Both the position numbers and the translations under genes were made by a program. Shown in pieces: positions 8,811 through 16,128 of a DNA stretch of 64,000 bases; position 1 is the stretch's first letter; each line of letters starts with the position of its first letter. Source of the stretch: Streptomyces sp. Act143. GTDB lineage: Bacteria; Actinomycetota; Actinomycetes; Streptomycetales; Streptomycetaceae. The DNA lies in assembly GCF_003143935.1 (NCBI RefSeq), contig NZ_QFRX01000001.1, positions 1,498,071 to 1,562,070 of the forward strand, read 5' to 3'. Below the pieces are notes generated by a model, which had not been told where the DNA came from, searched no databases, and worked only from the letters and a program-made list of their open reading frames with translations.

Positions 8811-8876
8811 CGGCGGATCAGGTCGCGGGAAAGCCGCGGTGGCCGATGTGCCCCGCGTACGCGGCCTGTTCCGCCG
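8811..8876. terminator. Branched inverted repeat after the flotillin gene
   Basis: An outer stem (8811-8822 with 8865-8876, 11 of 12 pairs) encloses two inner hairpins: CGCGG/CCGCG at 8824-8838 and CCGC/GCGG at 8853-8864. It starts 11 bp after the flotillin stop, so termination or RNA 3'-end protection is likely. There is no U-tract. Confidence 0.55.
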
Positions 8877-9198
8877 CTCAGCCGACGGGGCCGCTGCGGA
8901 GCAGACGAGTGACCAGGGGGCGAGGGTCACGCAAGCGGCGGAGCGTGTTGCGGCATCTGTCCAGGGCGCAGGGCAGGGGGAGGATCGGCAGGTGCTCGAC
9001 CGGTTCCGAGGAGGCACTCCGCCGTATGTCCGCGCGGTTCGCCATGGATCTCGACCGGACGGCTGGACCCAGGTACCGCCGACGCTGTTCACCCGCGAGG
9101 AACTGCGCGGGCTCAGTGTCCAGTACCTGCGGGAACAGGAGTCGGGTGCCGCACACCTGCCGGTGGGCCTCGTGAGGCCGCACCCTACGCTGAGACGC
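8877..9198. other. Intergenic stretch without a recognisable gene
   Basis: No open frame here has a convincing start, family match or codon pattern. The final part (TACGCT at 9186-9191) could be a -10 element giving a near-leaderless mRNA for the toxin-like gene that follows. Confidence 0.5.
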
Positions 9199-9642
9199 GT
9201 GACTGATCTCACCGCTGACGTCCCCGGCCGCTTCGGCCCCACCGCGACCACCGAGGCCGACCCCCGCGAGGTGGGCCGGGTCCGCACCGAGTACTCGCCC
9301 GCGCACGACGGCGACCCCGACCCCGGGGAGATCGTGTGGACCTGGGTGCCCTTCGAGGAGAACGACGGCCGCGGCAAGGACCGCCCCGTCCTGGTGGTGG
9401 CGAGGGAGGCCGCCGGGACGTTCCTCGCCGTGCAGCTGTCCAGCAAGCGGCATGACGGGGACCGCGAATGGGTCGCGATCGGCAGCGGCCCCTGGGACGC
9501 GTCGGGCCGCGACTCCTGGGTGGACGTGGACCGCATCCTGCGCCTGCACGAGGACGGCATGCGCCGCGAGGCCTGCGCCCTGGACCGCGGCCGGTTCAAC
9601 CTGGTCAGGCAGCGGCTGCACGAGCGCTACGGCTGGACCTGA
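9199..9642 (+). CDS. Type II toxin-antitoxin PemK/MazF-family toxin, solitary
   Basis: From GTG 9199 the protein is 147 residues. It contains the PemK/MazF core: GEIVWTWVPFEEND, then GKDRPVLVVAR (strand plus basic loop) and a LAVQLSSK strand. Family members are usually mRNA endonucleases and have an antitoxin partner. Here no antitoxin-sized gene is adjacent. The frame is open further upstream to 8839, but that sequence lacks family character and the conserved part begins near VTDLTAD. Its end overlaps the convergent PARG-like gene by 16 bp. A housekeeping rather than toxin role is possible. Confidence 0.8.
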   Translation: MTDLTADVPGRFGPTATTEADPREVGRVRTEYSPAHDGDPDPGEIVWTWVPFEENDGRGKDRPVLVVAREAAGTFLAVQLSSKRHDGDREWVAIGSGPWDASGRDSWVDVDRILRLHEDGMRREACALDRGRFNLVRQRLHERYGWT

Positions 9643-10442
9643 AAGACCTTCTCGAACGCGCCTCGCACGGCGCCGGCGGGTGTCCGGTCGAGGACCCCGA
9701 AGACGATGTGCTCGAAGGCCGTGCCGAACCGGCCTCCGGGGCGCAGCAGGGCGTCGAAGGCACCCGCCACCTGCGCCGGGTCGTTCTGGAACACCCCGCA
9801 CCCCCAAGCCCCGAGCACCAACCGCCGGTACCCCTCGGCCGCCGCCACCTCCAGCACCCGTTCGGCGCGCGCGGCCAGGGCCCGCGGCAGCTCGCCGGCC
9901 CGCTCCGGCGTCGTACGGCGTACGACGCCCGCGTTGGGTGCGGCGGCCGTCAGGAAGCCGCACAGGTACGGCTCGTCCAGCAGCCGGCCGCGGTCGTCGC
10001 GGAAGACGGGGACACCCGGTGAGTGGATGACCCGGTCCGTGTAGAACGGGTCGCGGTGGGCCCGGTGATGGCCGTAGAAGTCCGGGGCCTCCCGCACGCA
10101 GGTGTACAGCGCCGAGGCCCGGCACAGGGCCTCCTCCTGGGCCTGGGCGCCGTTGAGATAGCCGCCGCCGGGGTTGCGGGCCGAGGCGAAGTTCAGGACG
10201 GCCGGGTTCCCGCCCAGTCGGCGCGCGGCCTCCAGACTGCTCTCGCCGGTGACCTCCACGACCGTGCGCGCCGGTTCCCAGGGCGGCACGGCGACCGGCT
10301 CCGGGCCGAACATCCGCGTCCCGGCCCGCGCGGCGCTGGTCGGCGCCGCGACGGACACCTCGCGACCGTCGGGGAGGCGGTAGAAACCCGCCGCGACGAT
10401 CTGCTCGGTCTGCTGGGCGATCCCCCGCAGGCGCGCGCTCAA
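9627..10442 (-). CDS. TIGR02452 family microbial PARG-like ADP-ribose glycohydrolase
   Basis: The 271-residue protein has the bacterial PARG signature GGG-x7-QEE (Gly92-94, Glu103-104) within a macrodomain fold. Such enzymes remove poly- or mono-ADP-ribose from targets. The likely start is TTG 10442, because family homology begins with the SARLRxIAxQTxxIVAAG segment and no ATG or GTG in frame lies near it. The TTG overlaps the TGA of a 29-codon upstream open frame, suggesting translational coupling. It is divergent from egtA and overlaps the toxin-like gene at its 3' end. Confidence 0.82.
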   Translation of the reverse strand: MSARLRGIAQQTEQIVAAGFYRLPDGREVSVAAPTSAARAGTRMFGPEPVAVPPWEPARTVVEVTGESSLEAARRLGGNPAVLNFASARNPGGGYLNGAQAQEEALCRASALYTCVREAPDFYGHHRAHRDPFYTDRVIHSPGVPVFRDDRGRLLDEPYLCGFLTAAAPNAGVVRRTTPERAGELPRALAARAERVLEVAAAEGYRRLVLGAWGCGVFQNDPAQVAGAFDALLRPGGRFGTAFEHIVFGVLDRTPAGAVRGAFEKVFQVQP

Positions 10443-10528
10443 GGCGCCACCCCCGTGGACGCCTCGATCGCGCGCCGCGCGCGCTCCCCCGTCGTGCTCA
10501 TGAAGGCATCCTGGGCGATGCTGGTCAT
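10439..10528 (-). CDS. Possible 29-residue leader or small protein upstream of the PARG-like gene
   Basis: A short frame from ATG 10528 (start MTSIAQDAFMSTTGERAR) ends in a TGA that overlaps the TTG start of the PARG-like gene by two bases. Coding-like composition and the overlap suggest a translated leader or a tiny protein. No homologue is recognised and the ribosome site is weak, so chance is possible. Confidence 0.35.
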   Translation of the reverse strand: MTSIAQDAFMSTTGERARRAIEASTGVAP

Positions 10529-10560
10529 ACGGTGCAACGGAGTTTCCCGGCCTCGAGAAC

Positions 10561-10582
10561 ACCCAGGAAACACTCAGGAAAC
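10561..10582. repeat. Two adjacent 11-bp direct repeats
   Basis: ACCCAGGAAAC and ACTCAGGAAAC lie head to tail with one-helical-turn spacing, 33 bp upstream of the minus-strand small frame and 138 bp upstream of egtA. The phasing fits tandem regulator binding. Confidence 0.5.
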
Positions 10583-10719
10583 GGAGATCGTCGGACCCGA
10601 TTGCGGCAAAGTGCACCCTTGTGCGAATCGCTTCGAGGGTTTTGGGTGGGACGAGCGATGCCGGTCCGGCCAACATCATCCGGGCCGGCGGCATGGTGGA
10701 ATCTCAGGAGGATCCCGAC

Positions 10720-12042
10720 ATGTCCGATTCAGTGACCGACTGCGGCGACTGTACGGAGCCCCGCACCGCTCTGTCCGCCGCCGAGGTGGAGGCCCTGGTC
10801 AGGGGCATCTGCTTCAAGACCGGGCCGCCCCGCACCGTGGGGGTCGAGGTGGAATGGCTCGTCCACGAGCTGCGGACACCGCAGCTCCCCGTCACACCCG
10901 AACGACTCGAAGCGGCCTATGCCGCACTGCGGACCGTGCCCCTGAACTCGGCGCTCACCGTCGAGCCCGGCGGCCAGCTGGAGCTCAGCTCGCCGCCCGC
11001 CGCCTCCCTCATGGAGTGCGTAGGCACCGTCTCCGCCGACCTCGACGCCGTCCGCGCGACGCTCGCCGGGCACGGTCTCGGCCTCGTCGGCGTCGGCCAC
11101 GATCCCTGGCACTCGCCCCGCAGGTATCTCCACGAACCCCGCTACGACGCCATGGAGACGTGCCTGGACCGCACCGGTCCGGCCGGCCGCGCCATGATGT
11201 GCACCTCCGCGTCCGTGCAGGTCTGCCTGGACGCCGGGCACGAGGAACCGGGCCCGCTCGGGCACGGCCGGCGCTGGTGGCTGGCGCACCACCTGGGCGC
11301 GGTCCTGGTCGCCGCGTTCGCCAACTCCCCGCTGGCCGGCCGCGAACCCACCGGCTGGCTCTCCACCCGGCAGCTGCTGTGGACGGAGATCGGCGCGGGC
11401 CGGGCGGGCGCGCCCCCGCTGGACGGCGACCCCCGCACCACCTGGGCGCGGCATGTGCTCGACGCCCCGGTGATGTGCATACGGCAGGACGAGGGGGCCT
11501 GGGACGTCCCGGACGGCATGACCTTCCGGGAGTGGACCCGCTCCGGCGTCCCGAGGCCGCCCACCCGCGCGGACCTCGACTACCACCTGACCACCCTCTT
11601 CCCGCCGGTCAGACCGCGCGGCCACCTCGAGATGCGCATGATGGACGCGCAGCCCGGCGAGGACGGCTGGATCGTGCCGCTCGCGGTGACGACGGCACTG
11701 TTCGACGACCCCGAGGCCGCCGAGACCGCCTACCGCGCTGTGAAGCCGCTGGCGGAGCGGACGATGGGGCTGCCCGCCCCGCACAACCCGCTGTGGCTGG
11801 ACGCGGCGCGCACCGGGCTCGCCGACCCTGAGCTGCACGAGGTGGCCGTCCAGTGCTTCACGGCCGCCGCGGACGCCCTGCCGAGGCTCGGCGCCGCCGC
11901 CGAGGTGACGGGCGCCGTCGCGGCGTACCTGGAGCGGTACGTCCTCAGGGGCCGCTGCCCCGCCGACGATCTGCTGGACCGGCTGCGCGCCGGGGACCTG
12001 GTGCATGGTGCGGGCCTGCCGCACGGGAAGGAAGCCCGCTGA
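10720..12042 (+). CDS. egtA: EgtA, glutamate-cysteine ligase of ergothioneine biosynthesis
   Basis: The 440-residue protein is a GCS2-type glutamate-cysteine ligase. It joins glutamate and cysteine to gamma-glutamylcysteine, the sulfur donor for EgtB. The conserved VGVEVEWLV segment (about residues 45-53) and the PGGQLELSSPP segment (about 85-95) are ATP/glutamate-site regions of the family. ATG 10720 follows an excellent AGGAGG (10707-10712), so the longer in-frame start at 10621 is rejected. Its TGA overlaps the egtB ATG by one base. It is the first gene of a four-gene coupled operon. Confidence 0.93.
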   Translation: MSDSVTDCGDCTEPRTALSAAEVEALVRGICFKTGPPRTVGVEVEWLVHELRTPQLPVTPERLEAAYAALRTVPLNSALTVEPGGQLELSSPPAASLMECVGTVSADLDAVRATLAGHGLGLVGVGHDPWHSPRRYLHEPRYDAMETCLDRTGPAGRAMMCTSASVQVCLDAGHEEPGPLGHGRRWWLAHHLGAVLVAAFANSPLAGREPTGWLSTRQLLWTEIGAGRAGAPPLDGDPRTTWARHVLDAPVMCIRQDEGAWDVPDGMTFREWTRSGVPRPPTRADLDYHLTTLFPPVRPRGHLEMRMMDAQPGEDGWIVPLAVTTALFDDPEAAETAYRAVKPLAERTMGLPAPHNPLWLDAARTGLADPELHEVAVQCFTAAADALPRLGAAAEVTGAVAAYLERYVLRGRCPADDLLDRLRAGDLVHGAGLPHGKEAR

Positions 12043-13361
12043 TGACCGACGAGACCCTCGACGCCGAGACGCTGCGGACCCGGGCGCTGACCACGCTCAC
12101 CACCGCCCGCGACCGCACGACGCTGCTGACCAGCTGCGTGGACGACCCCGACCTGACCGCCCAGCACTCCCCGCTGATGTCCCCGCTGGTGTGGGACCTC
12201 GCCCACATCGGTAACCAGGAGGAGCTGTGGCTGCTGCGGGCGGTCGCGGGCCGGGAGGCGATGCGCCCGGAGATCGACGGCCTGTACGACGCCTTCGAGC
12301 ACCCGCGCTCCGAGCGGCCCAAGCTGCCGCTGCTGCCGCCCGCCGAGGCCCGGCAGTACGCGGCGGAGGTGCGCGGCAGGGTGCTGGACCTGCTGGAGTC
12401 GACCGCCTTCCACGGCACCCGGCTCACCGAGGCGGGTTTCGCCTTCGGGATGATCGCCCAGCACGAACAGCAGCACGACGAGACGATGCTGATCACCCAT
12501 CAGCTCCGCAAGGGCCCGCAGGCCCTGACCGCCCCCGACCCGGACCCGGCGCCGCTGTTCACCGGCCCGGCCGAAGTCCTGGTCCCCGGCGGCCCGTTCA
12601 TGATGGGCACCTCCACCGAGCCGTGGGCGCTGGACAACGAACGCCCGGCGCACCGGCGCGAGGTGGCGCCGTTCTGGATCGACACCGCTCCGGTCACCAA
12701 CGAGGCGTACCAGGAGTTCATCGAGGACGGCGGCTACCGGGTCGACCGGTGGTGGTCACCGGCCGGCTGGGCGCACATCCGGGAGCACTCGATCGACGCC
12801 CCGCTGTTCTGGCGCCGGGACGGCGACCAGTGGCTGCGCCGGCGCTTCGGTGTCACCGAGGTCGTGCCGCCGGACGAGCCGGTGGTGCACGTGAGTTGGT
12901 ACGAGGCCGACGCCTACGCCCGCTGGGCCGGGCGCCGGCTGCCCACGGAGGCCGAGTGGGAGAAGGCCGCCCGCCACGACCCCACCACGGACCGTTCGAT
13001 GCGCTACCCGTGGGGCGACGCCGACCCGGGCCCCGAGCACGCCAACCTCGGCCAGCGGCATCTGCGCCCGGCCCCGGCGGGCAGCTACCCGGAGGGCGAG
13101 TCCCCGCTGGGCGTGCGCCAGTTGATCGGCGACGTGTGGGAGTGGACGGCGAGCGACTTCCTGCCCTACCCCGGGTTCCGGGCGTTCCCGTACAAGGAGT
13201 ACTCGGAGGTGTTCTTCGGCCCCGAATACAAGGTGCTGCGCGGCGGTTCGTTCGCCGTGGACGAGGTGGCCTGCCGGGGCACGTTCCGCAACTGGGACTA
13301 CCCGATCCGGCGGCAGATCTTCTCCGGCTTCCGCACCGCCCGGTCCGCGGAGGGCGTCTGA
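12042..13361 (+). CDS. egtB: EgtB, hercynine oxygenase (sulfoxide synthase)
   Basis: The 439-residue non-heme iron enzyme couples hercynine and gamma-glutamylcysteine with O2 to form the sulfoxide intermediate of ergothioneine. The N-terminal DinB-like domain supplies the iron ligands, seen as His55 (DLAHIGNQEE) and His141/His145 (HEQQHDE). The C-terminal FGE-sulfatase domain (about 185-439) contains the VSWYEADAYARWAGRRLPTE and GGSF segments. Its start overlaps the egtA stop by one base and its stop overlaps egtC by one base, so translation is coupled. Confidence 0.95.
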   Translation: MTDETLDAETLRTRALTTLTTARDRTTLLTSCVDDPDLTAQHSPLMSPLVWDLAHIGNQEELWLLRAVAGREAMRPEIDGLYDAFEHPRSERPKLPLLPPAEARQYAAEVRGRVLDLLESTAFHGTRLTEAGFAFGMIAQHEQQHDETMLITHQLRKGPQALTAPDPDPAPLFTGPAEVLVPGGPFMMGTSTEPWALDNERPAHRREVAPFWIDTAPVTNEAYQEFIEDGGYRVDRWWSPAGWAHIREHSIDAPLFWRRDGDQWLRRRFGVTEVVPPDEPVVHVSWYEADAYARWAGRRLPTEAEWEKAARHDPTTDRSMRYPWGDADPGPEHANLGQRHLRPAPAGSYPEGESPLGVRQLIGDVWEWTASDFLPYPGFRAFPYKEYSEVFFGPEYKVLRGGSFAVDEVACRGTFRNWDYPIRRQIFSGFRTARSAEGV

Positions 13362-14140
13362 TGTGCCGTCACCTGGCCTATCTGGGCCCCGAGGAGCCGC
13401 TCGGCAGACTCCTGGTGGCGCCCCCGCACAGTCTGTACCGGCAGTCGTGGGCGCCCCGGCGCCAGCGGCACGGCACCGTCAACGCCGATGGTTTCGGGGT
13501 CGGTTGGTACGCGCCGGGCGACCCGGTTCCGGCCCGTTACCGCCGGGCGGGGCCGATCTGGGCGGACCAGTCCTTCGCCGACCTGGCGAGAGTGGTCCGC
13601 ACCGGCGCCCTCCTCGCCGCCGTCCGGGACGCGACGCTGTCCGGCGCGGACGCCGAGGCCGCGGCGGCACCCTTCGCAAGCGGGCCGTGGCTGTTCAGCC
13701 ACAACGGCGCCGTCCAGGGCTGGCCCCGCTCGCTGGCACCGTTGACGGAGACTCTTCCGGCAGCGGATCTGCTGGCGATGGAGGCCCGCAACGACTCGGC
13801 GTTCGTGTGGGCGCTGGTCCTCGCCCGGCTCCGGGCCGGCGACGAGGAGGGACAGGCGCTGGCCGACACGGTCCTGGAGGTCGCCGAGGCGGCCCCCGGG
13901 TCCCGGCTGAACCTGCTGCTCACCAACGGCGAGTCCATCGCCGCGACCGCCTGGGGCGACACCCTCTGGTACCTGGCCAGCCCCGGCCGCAGCACGGTCG
14001 TGGCCTCCGAGCCCTACGACGACGATCCGCACTGGCAGGAGGTCCCCGACCGCACCCTGCTCGCGGCCAGCGGCACGGACGTGCTGCTCACCCCGCTCAA
14101 GGAACCGTCCACGGAACCACCGAAGGAGCCCCGCACGTGA
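13361..14140 (+). CDS. egtC: EgtC, gamma-glutamyl hercynylcysteine sulfoxide amidohydrolase
   Basis: The 259-residue class II glutamine amidotransferase-like hydrolase removes glutamate from the EgtB product. The N-terminal nucleophile is Cys2, exposed after Met removal (start MCRHLAYLG). The conserved NADGFGVGWY and FSHNGAV segments form the Ntn-hydrolase active site. The C-terminus ends in a charged Pro/Glu tail. ATG 13361 overlaps the egtB stop, and its TGA overlaps the GTG of egtD by four bases. Confidence 0.95.
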   Translation: MCRHLAYLGPEEPLGRLLVAPPHSLYRQSWAPRRQRHGTVNADGFGVGWYAPGDPVPARYRRAGPIWADQSFADLARVVRTGALLAAVRDATLSGADAEAAAAPFASGPWLFSHNGAVQGWPRSLAPLTETLPAADLLAMEARNDSAFVWALVLARLRAGDEEGQALADTVLEVAEAAPGSRLNLLLTNGESIAATAWGDTLWYLASPGRSTVVASEPYDDDPHWQEVPDRTLLAASGTDVLLTPLKEPSTEPPKEPRT

Positions 14141-15099
14141 GCCCGTTCCTTCTCACCCGCACCCTGCCCGAGGACGCCACCGAGGCCGCCCTGCGCGCCG
14201 ACGTCCTGCACGGCCTGACCCGCACCCCGAAGACGCTGCCGCCGAAGTGGTTCTACGACGCCCACGGCAGCGAACTCTTCGACCGGATCACCGAGTTGGA
14301 GGAGTACTACCCCACCCGCGCCGAACGCGAGATCCTCGTCGCCCGCGCCCCCGAGATCGCCGCGGCGACCGGCGCCCGCACCCTGGTCGAGCTGGGCTCG
14401 GGCTCCTCGGAGAAGACGCGGTACATCATCGACGCGCTCACGGAGCTGCACACGTACGTCCCGGTCGACGTCAGCGAGAGCGCGCTCACCCAGGCCGGTC
14501 AGGCGCTCATCGCCGAGCGGCCGTCCCTGAGCGTGCACGCCCTGATCGCCGACTTCACCGCCGAGCTGACGCTGCCCGAGACGCCGGGCCCGCGGCTGCT
14601 GGCCTTCCTCGGCGGCACGATCGGCAACCTGCTGCCGGCCGAGCGGGCGGCGTTCCTGGCCTCGGTGCGCGCCCTGCTCTCCCCCGGCGACGCCCTGCTG
14701 CTCGGCACGGACCTCGTCAAGGACGAGAAGGTGCTGGTCAGGGCGTACGACGACGAGGCCGGTGTGACGGCCGCGTTCAACAAGAACGTCCTGGCCGTCG
14801 TCGACCGGGAGCTCGGCGCCGACTTCGATCCCGCCGCCTTCGACCACGTGGCGCTGTGGGACGCGGAGCACGAGTGGATCGAGATGCGGCTGCGTTCGCG
14901 TGTCGCGCAGACGGTGAAGATCCCCGCCCTGGACCTCGCCGTGGACTTCGCGGCGGGCGAGGAGCTGCGCACGGAGATCTCGGCGAAGTTCCGGAAGGAG
15001 GGAGTGCGGGCCGAACTGTCCGCCGTGGGCCTTGAATTGTCCCACTGGTGGACGGACGAGGCGGGCCGTTTCGCGCTGTCGCTGAGCCGGGTGCGGTGA
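14137..15099 (+). CDS. egtD: EgtD, L-histidine N-alpha-methyltransferase
   Basis: The 320-residue SAM-dependent enzyme trimethylates histidine to hercynine, the first committed ergothioneine step. The SAM motif VELGSGSSEKTR is at residues 84-95. The family segments KWFYDAHGSELFDRI and FLGGTIGN are present. The GTG start at 14137 has AAGGAG (14123-14128) and overlaps the egtC stop by four bases. No egtE-like C-S lyase follows, so the last step must be encoded elsewhere or occur another way. Confidence 0.95.
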   Translation: MSPFLLTRTLPEDATEAALRADVLHGLTRTPKTLPPKWFYDAHGSELFDRITELEEYYPTRAEREILVARAPEIAAATGARTLVELGSGSSEKTRYIIDALTELHTYVPVDVSESALTQAGQALIAERPSLSVHALIADFTAELTLPETPGPRLLAFLGGTIGNLLPAERAAFLASVRALLSPGDALLLGTDLVKDEKVLVRAYDDEAGVTAAFNKNVLAVVDRELGADFDPAAFDHVALWDAEHEWIEMRLRSRVAQTVKIPALDLAVDFAAGEELRTEISAKFRKEGVRAELSAVGLELSHWWTDEAGRFALSLSRVR

Positions 15100-15142
15100 C
15101 GGACGGCTCGCGCGCGGCCGTCGCCTGAGGCACGGTGGTTCC

Positions 15143-15358
15143 ATGACGAATCACACCTATCGGGTGACCGAGATCGTCGGCACCTCGCCCGACGGCGTCG
15201 ACCAGGCGATCCGCAACGGTATCGACCGCGCCTCGCAGACCCTGCGCAATCTCGACTGGTTCGAGGTGACGCAGGTGCGGGGCCAGATCGAGGACGGTCA
15301 GGTCGCGCACTGGCAGGTGGGCCTGAAGGTCGGCTTCCGCCTGGAGGAGTCGGACTGA
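15143..15358 (+). CDS. Dodecin family flavin-binding protein
   Basis: The 71-residue protein matches dodecins in length and pattern: a beta strand (TYRVTEIVG), a helix (VDQAIRNGIDRASQTL) and strands ending in WQVGLKVGFRLE. Dodecins assemble into 12-mer cages that store flavin or coenzyme A and quench reactive flavin. Trp47-type stacking residues are represented by Trp in LDWFEV. The gene stands 43 bp after egtD and may be co-transcribed with it. The next gene is on the opposite strand. Confidence 0.92.
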   Translation: MTNHTYRVTEIVGTSPDGVDQAIRNGIDRASQTLRNLDWFEVTQVRGQIEDGQVAHWQVGLKVGFRLEESD

Positions 15359-15368
15359 CCGTCCGCCC

Positions 15369-15860
15369 TCAGGTCCGCCCCTCCCGTTCCTGCGCGTTCT
15401 CCAGCGCGGCGGAGGGGGCGGCCCAGCGGGCCCGTACGACCGTGAAACCGGCCTGCTCGGCGTCCTCGCAGACGAGTTCGTCGTCGTCCACCAGCACCCT
15501 GATCTCGCGGGTGCGGGCGAGGCGGCGGAGGATCTCCAGCTTGGTGCGCCGGGCGGGCCTGCGGTCGTTGTCCCGCCGCATGTGGACGGCCCCCTCGGGC
15601 AGCCCCTGCGCGGCGAGCCAGTCCAGGGTGGCCGGCCGGCAGCGCTCGGGCCGGCCGGTGAGGTAGACGACGTCGCACTCCTCGGCGTTCCGCAGGACCA
15701 GGGCGATGCCCTGCGGGATCGGCGGGTCGGCGGGCGCGGCGGCGAAGAAGCCGTCCCAGTCACGTGGCTTCCGCTCCAGGAAGTGCTGCCGGTGGGCGGT
15801 GTCCGCGAGGGTGTTGTCGAGGTCGAACACGGCGAGCGGGCGGGTGCGGGGATCGGTCAC
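15369..15860 (-). CDS. HAD superfamily phosphatase (polynucleotide kinase 3'-phosphatase-like)
   Basis: The 163-residue protein is a minimal HAD phosphatase. Motif I is DLDNT (nucleophile Asp13, acid Asp15), motif II is in YLTGRPE, motif III includes Arg/Lys in RRTKLEIL, and motif IV is LVDDDE. Similar domains form the 3'-phosphatase part of phage and bacterial polynucleotide kinases, but the kinase half is missing here. The substrate is unknown. The start is GTG 15860, which shares a 91-bp divergent region with the Zur-controlled rpmF unit. Confidence 0.82.
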   Translation of the reverse strand: MTDPRTRPLAVFDLDNTLADTAHRQHFLERKPRDWDGFFAAAPADPPIPQGIALVLRNAEECDVVYLTGRPERCRPATLDWLAAQGLPEGAVHMRRDNDRRPARRTKLEILRRLARTREIRVLVDDDELVCEDAEQAGFTVVRARWAAPSAALENAQEREGRT

Positions 15861-15885
15861 CCCTCCACCTTAGCCAGCCAGACAA

Positions 15886-15913
15886 TTGCTCATGGGAACC
15901 ATTTTCATATAGC
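15886..15913 (+). promoter_or_regulatory. Probable Zur-controlled promoter of the L32/GTPase unit
   Basis: A 15-bp imperfect palindrome, TGGGAACCATTTTCA (15893-15907), matches the Streptomyces Zur consensus as I remember it (TGAAAATGATTTTCA) at 11 of 15 positions. It sits between a possible -35 (TTGCTC, 15886-15891) and -10 (TATAGC, 15908-15913), where a zinc-bound repressor would block polymerase. The downstream genes are classic zinc-starvation genes. Confidence 0.7.
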
Positions 15914-15951
15914 GTCCTCGGTGCCCACCGCTCCACCGAGGAGGTTCTGTC

Positions 15952-16122
15952 ATGGCTGTCCCCAAGCGGAAGATGTCCCGCAGCAACACCCGCCACCGCC
16001 GCGCGCAGTGGAAGGCGGCCACGCCGTCGCTGGTGCCCGTCACCATCGACGGGGTGCGTCACCTCGTACCCCAGAACCTGGTCAAGGCGTACGAGCGCGG
16101 CCTGCTGCGCCCGGAGGGCTGA
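15952..16122 (+). CDS. rpmF: 50S ribosomal protein L32, cysteine-free (zinc-independent) paralogue
   Basis: The 56-residue protein begins [20 protein letters not shown], the signature N-terminus of L32. The two CxxC zinc-ribbon pairs of the housekeeping form are absent: the equivalent region ([17 protein letters not shown]) has no cysteine at all. Such C-minus paralogues replace zinc-binding L32 during zinc starvation and free the metal. A strong GAGGAGG (15938-15944) precedes the ATG, a probable Zur box lies in the promoter, and a COG0523 GTPase follows after 6 bp. The gene is too short to be recovered by a 60-codon cutoff. Confidence 0.93.
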   Translation: MAVPKRKMSRSNTRHRRAQWKAATPSLVPVTIDGVRHLVPQNLVKAYERGLLRPEG

Positions 16123-16128
16123 GCCCGC

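Noticed and set aside
8839..9198. N-terminal extension of the PemK/MazF-like protein
   Set aside because: The extra 120 residues are low-complexity and unrelated to the family, and the conserved domain starts near GTG 9199.
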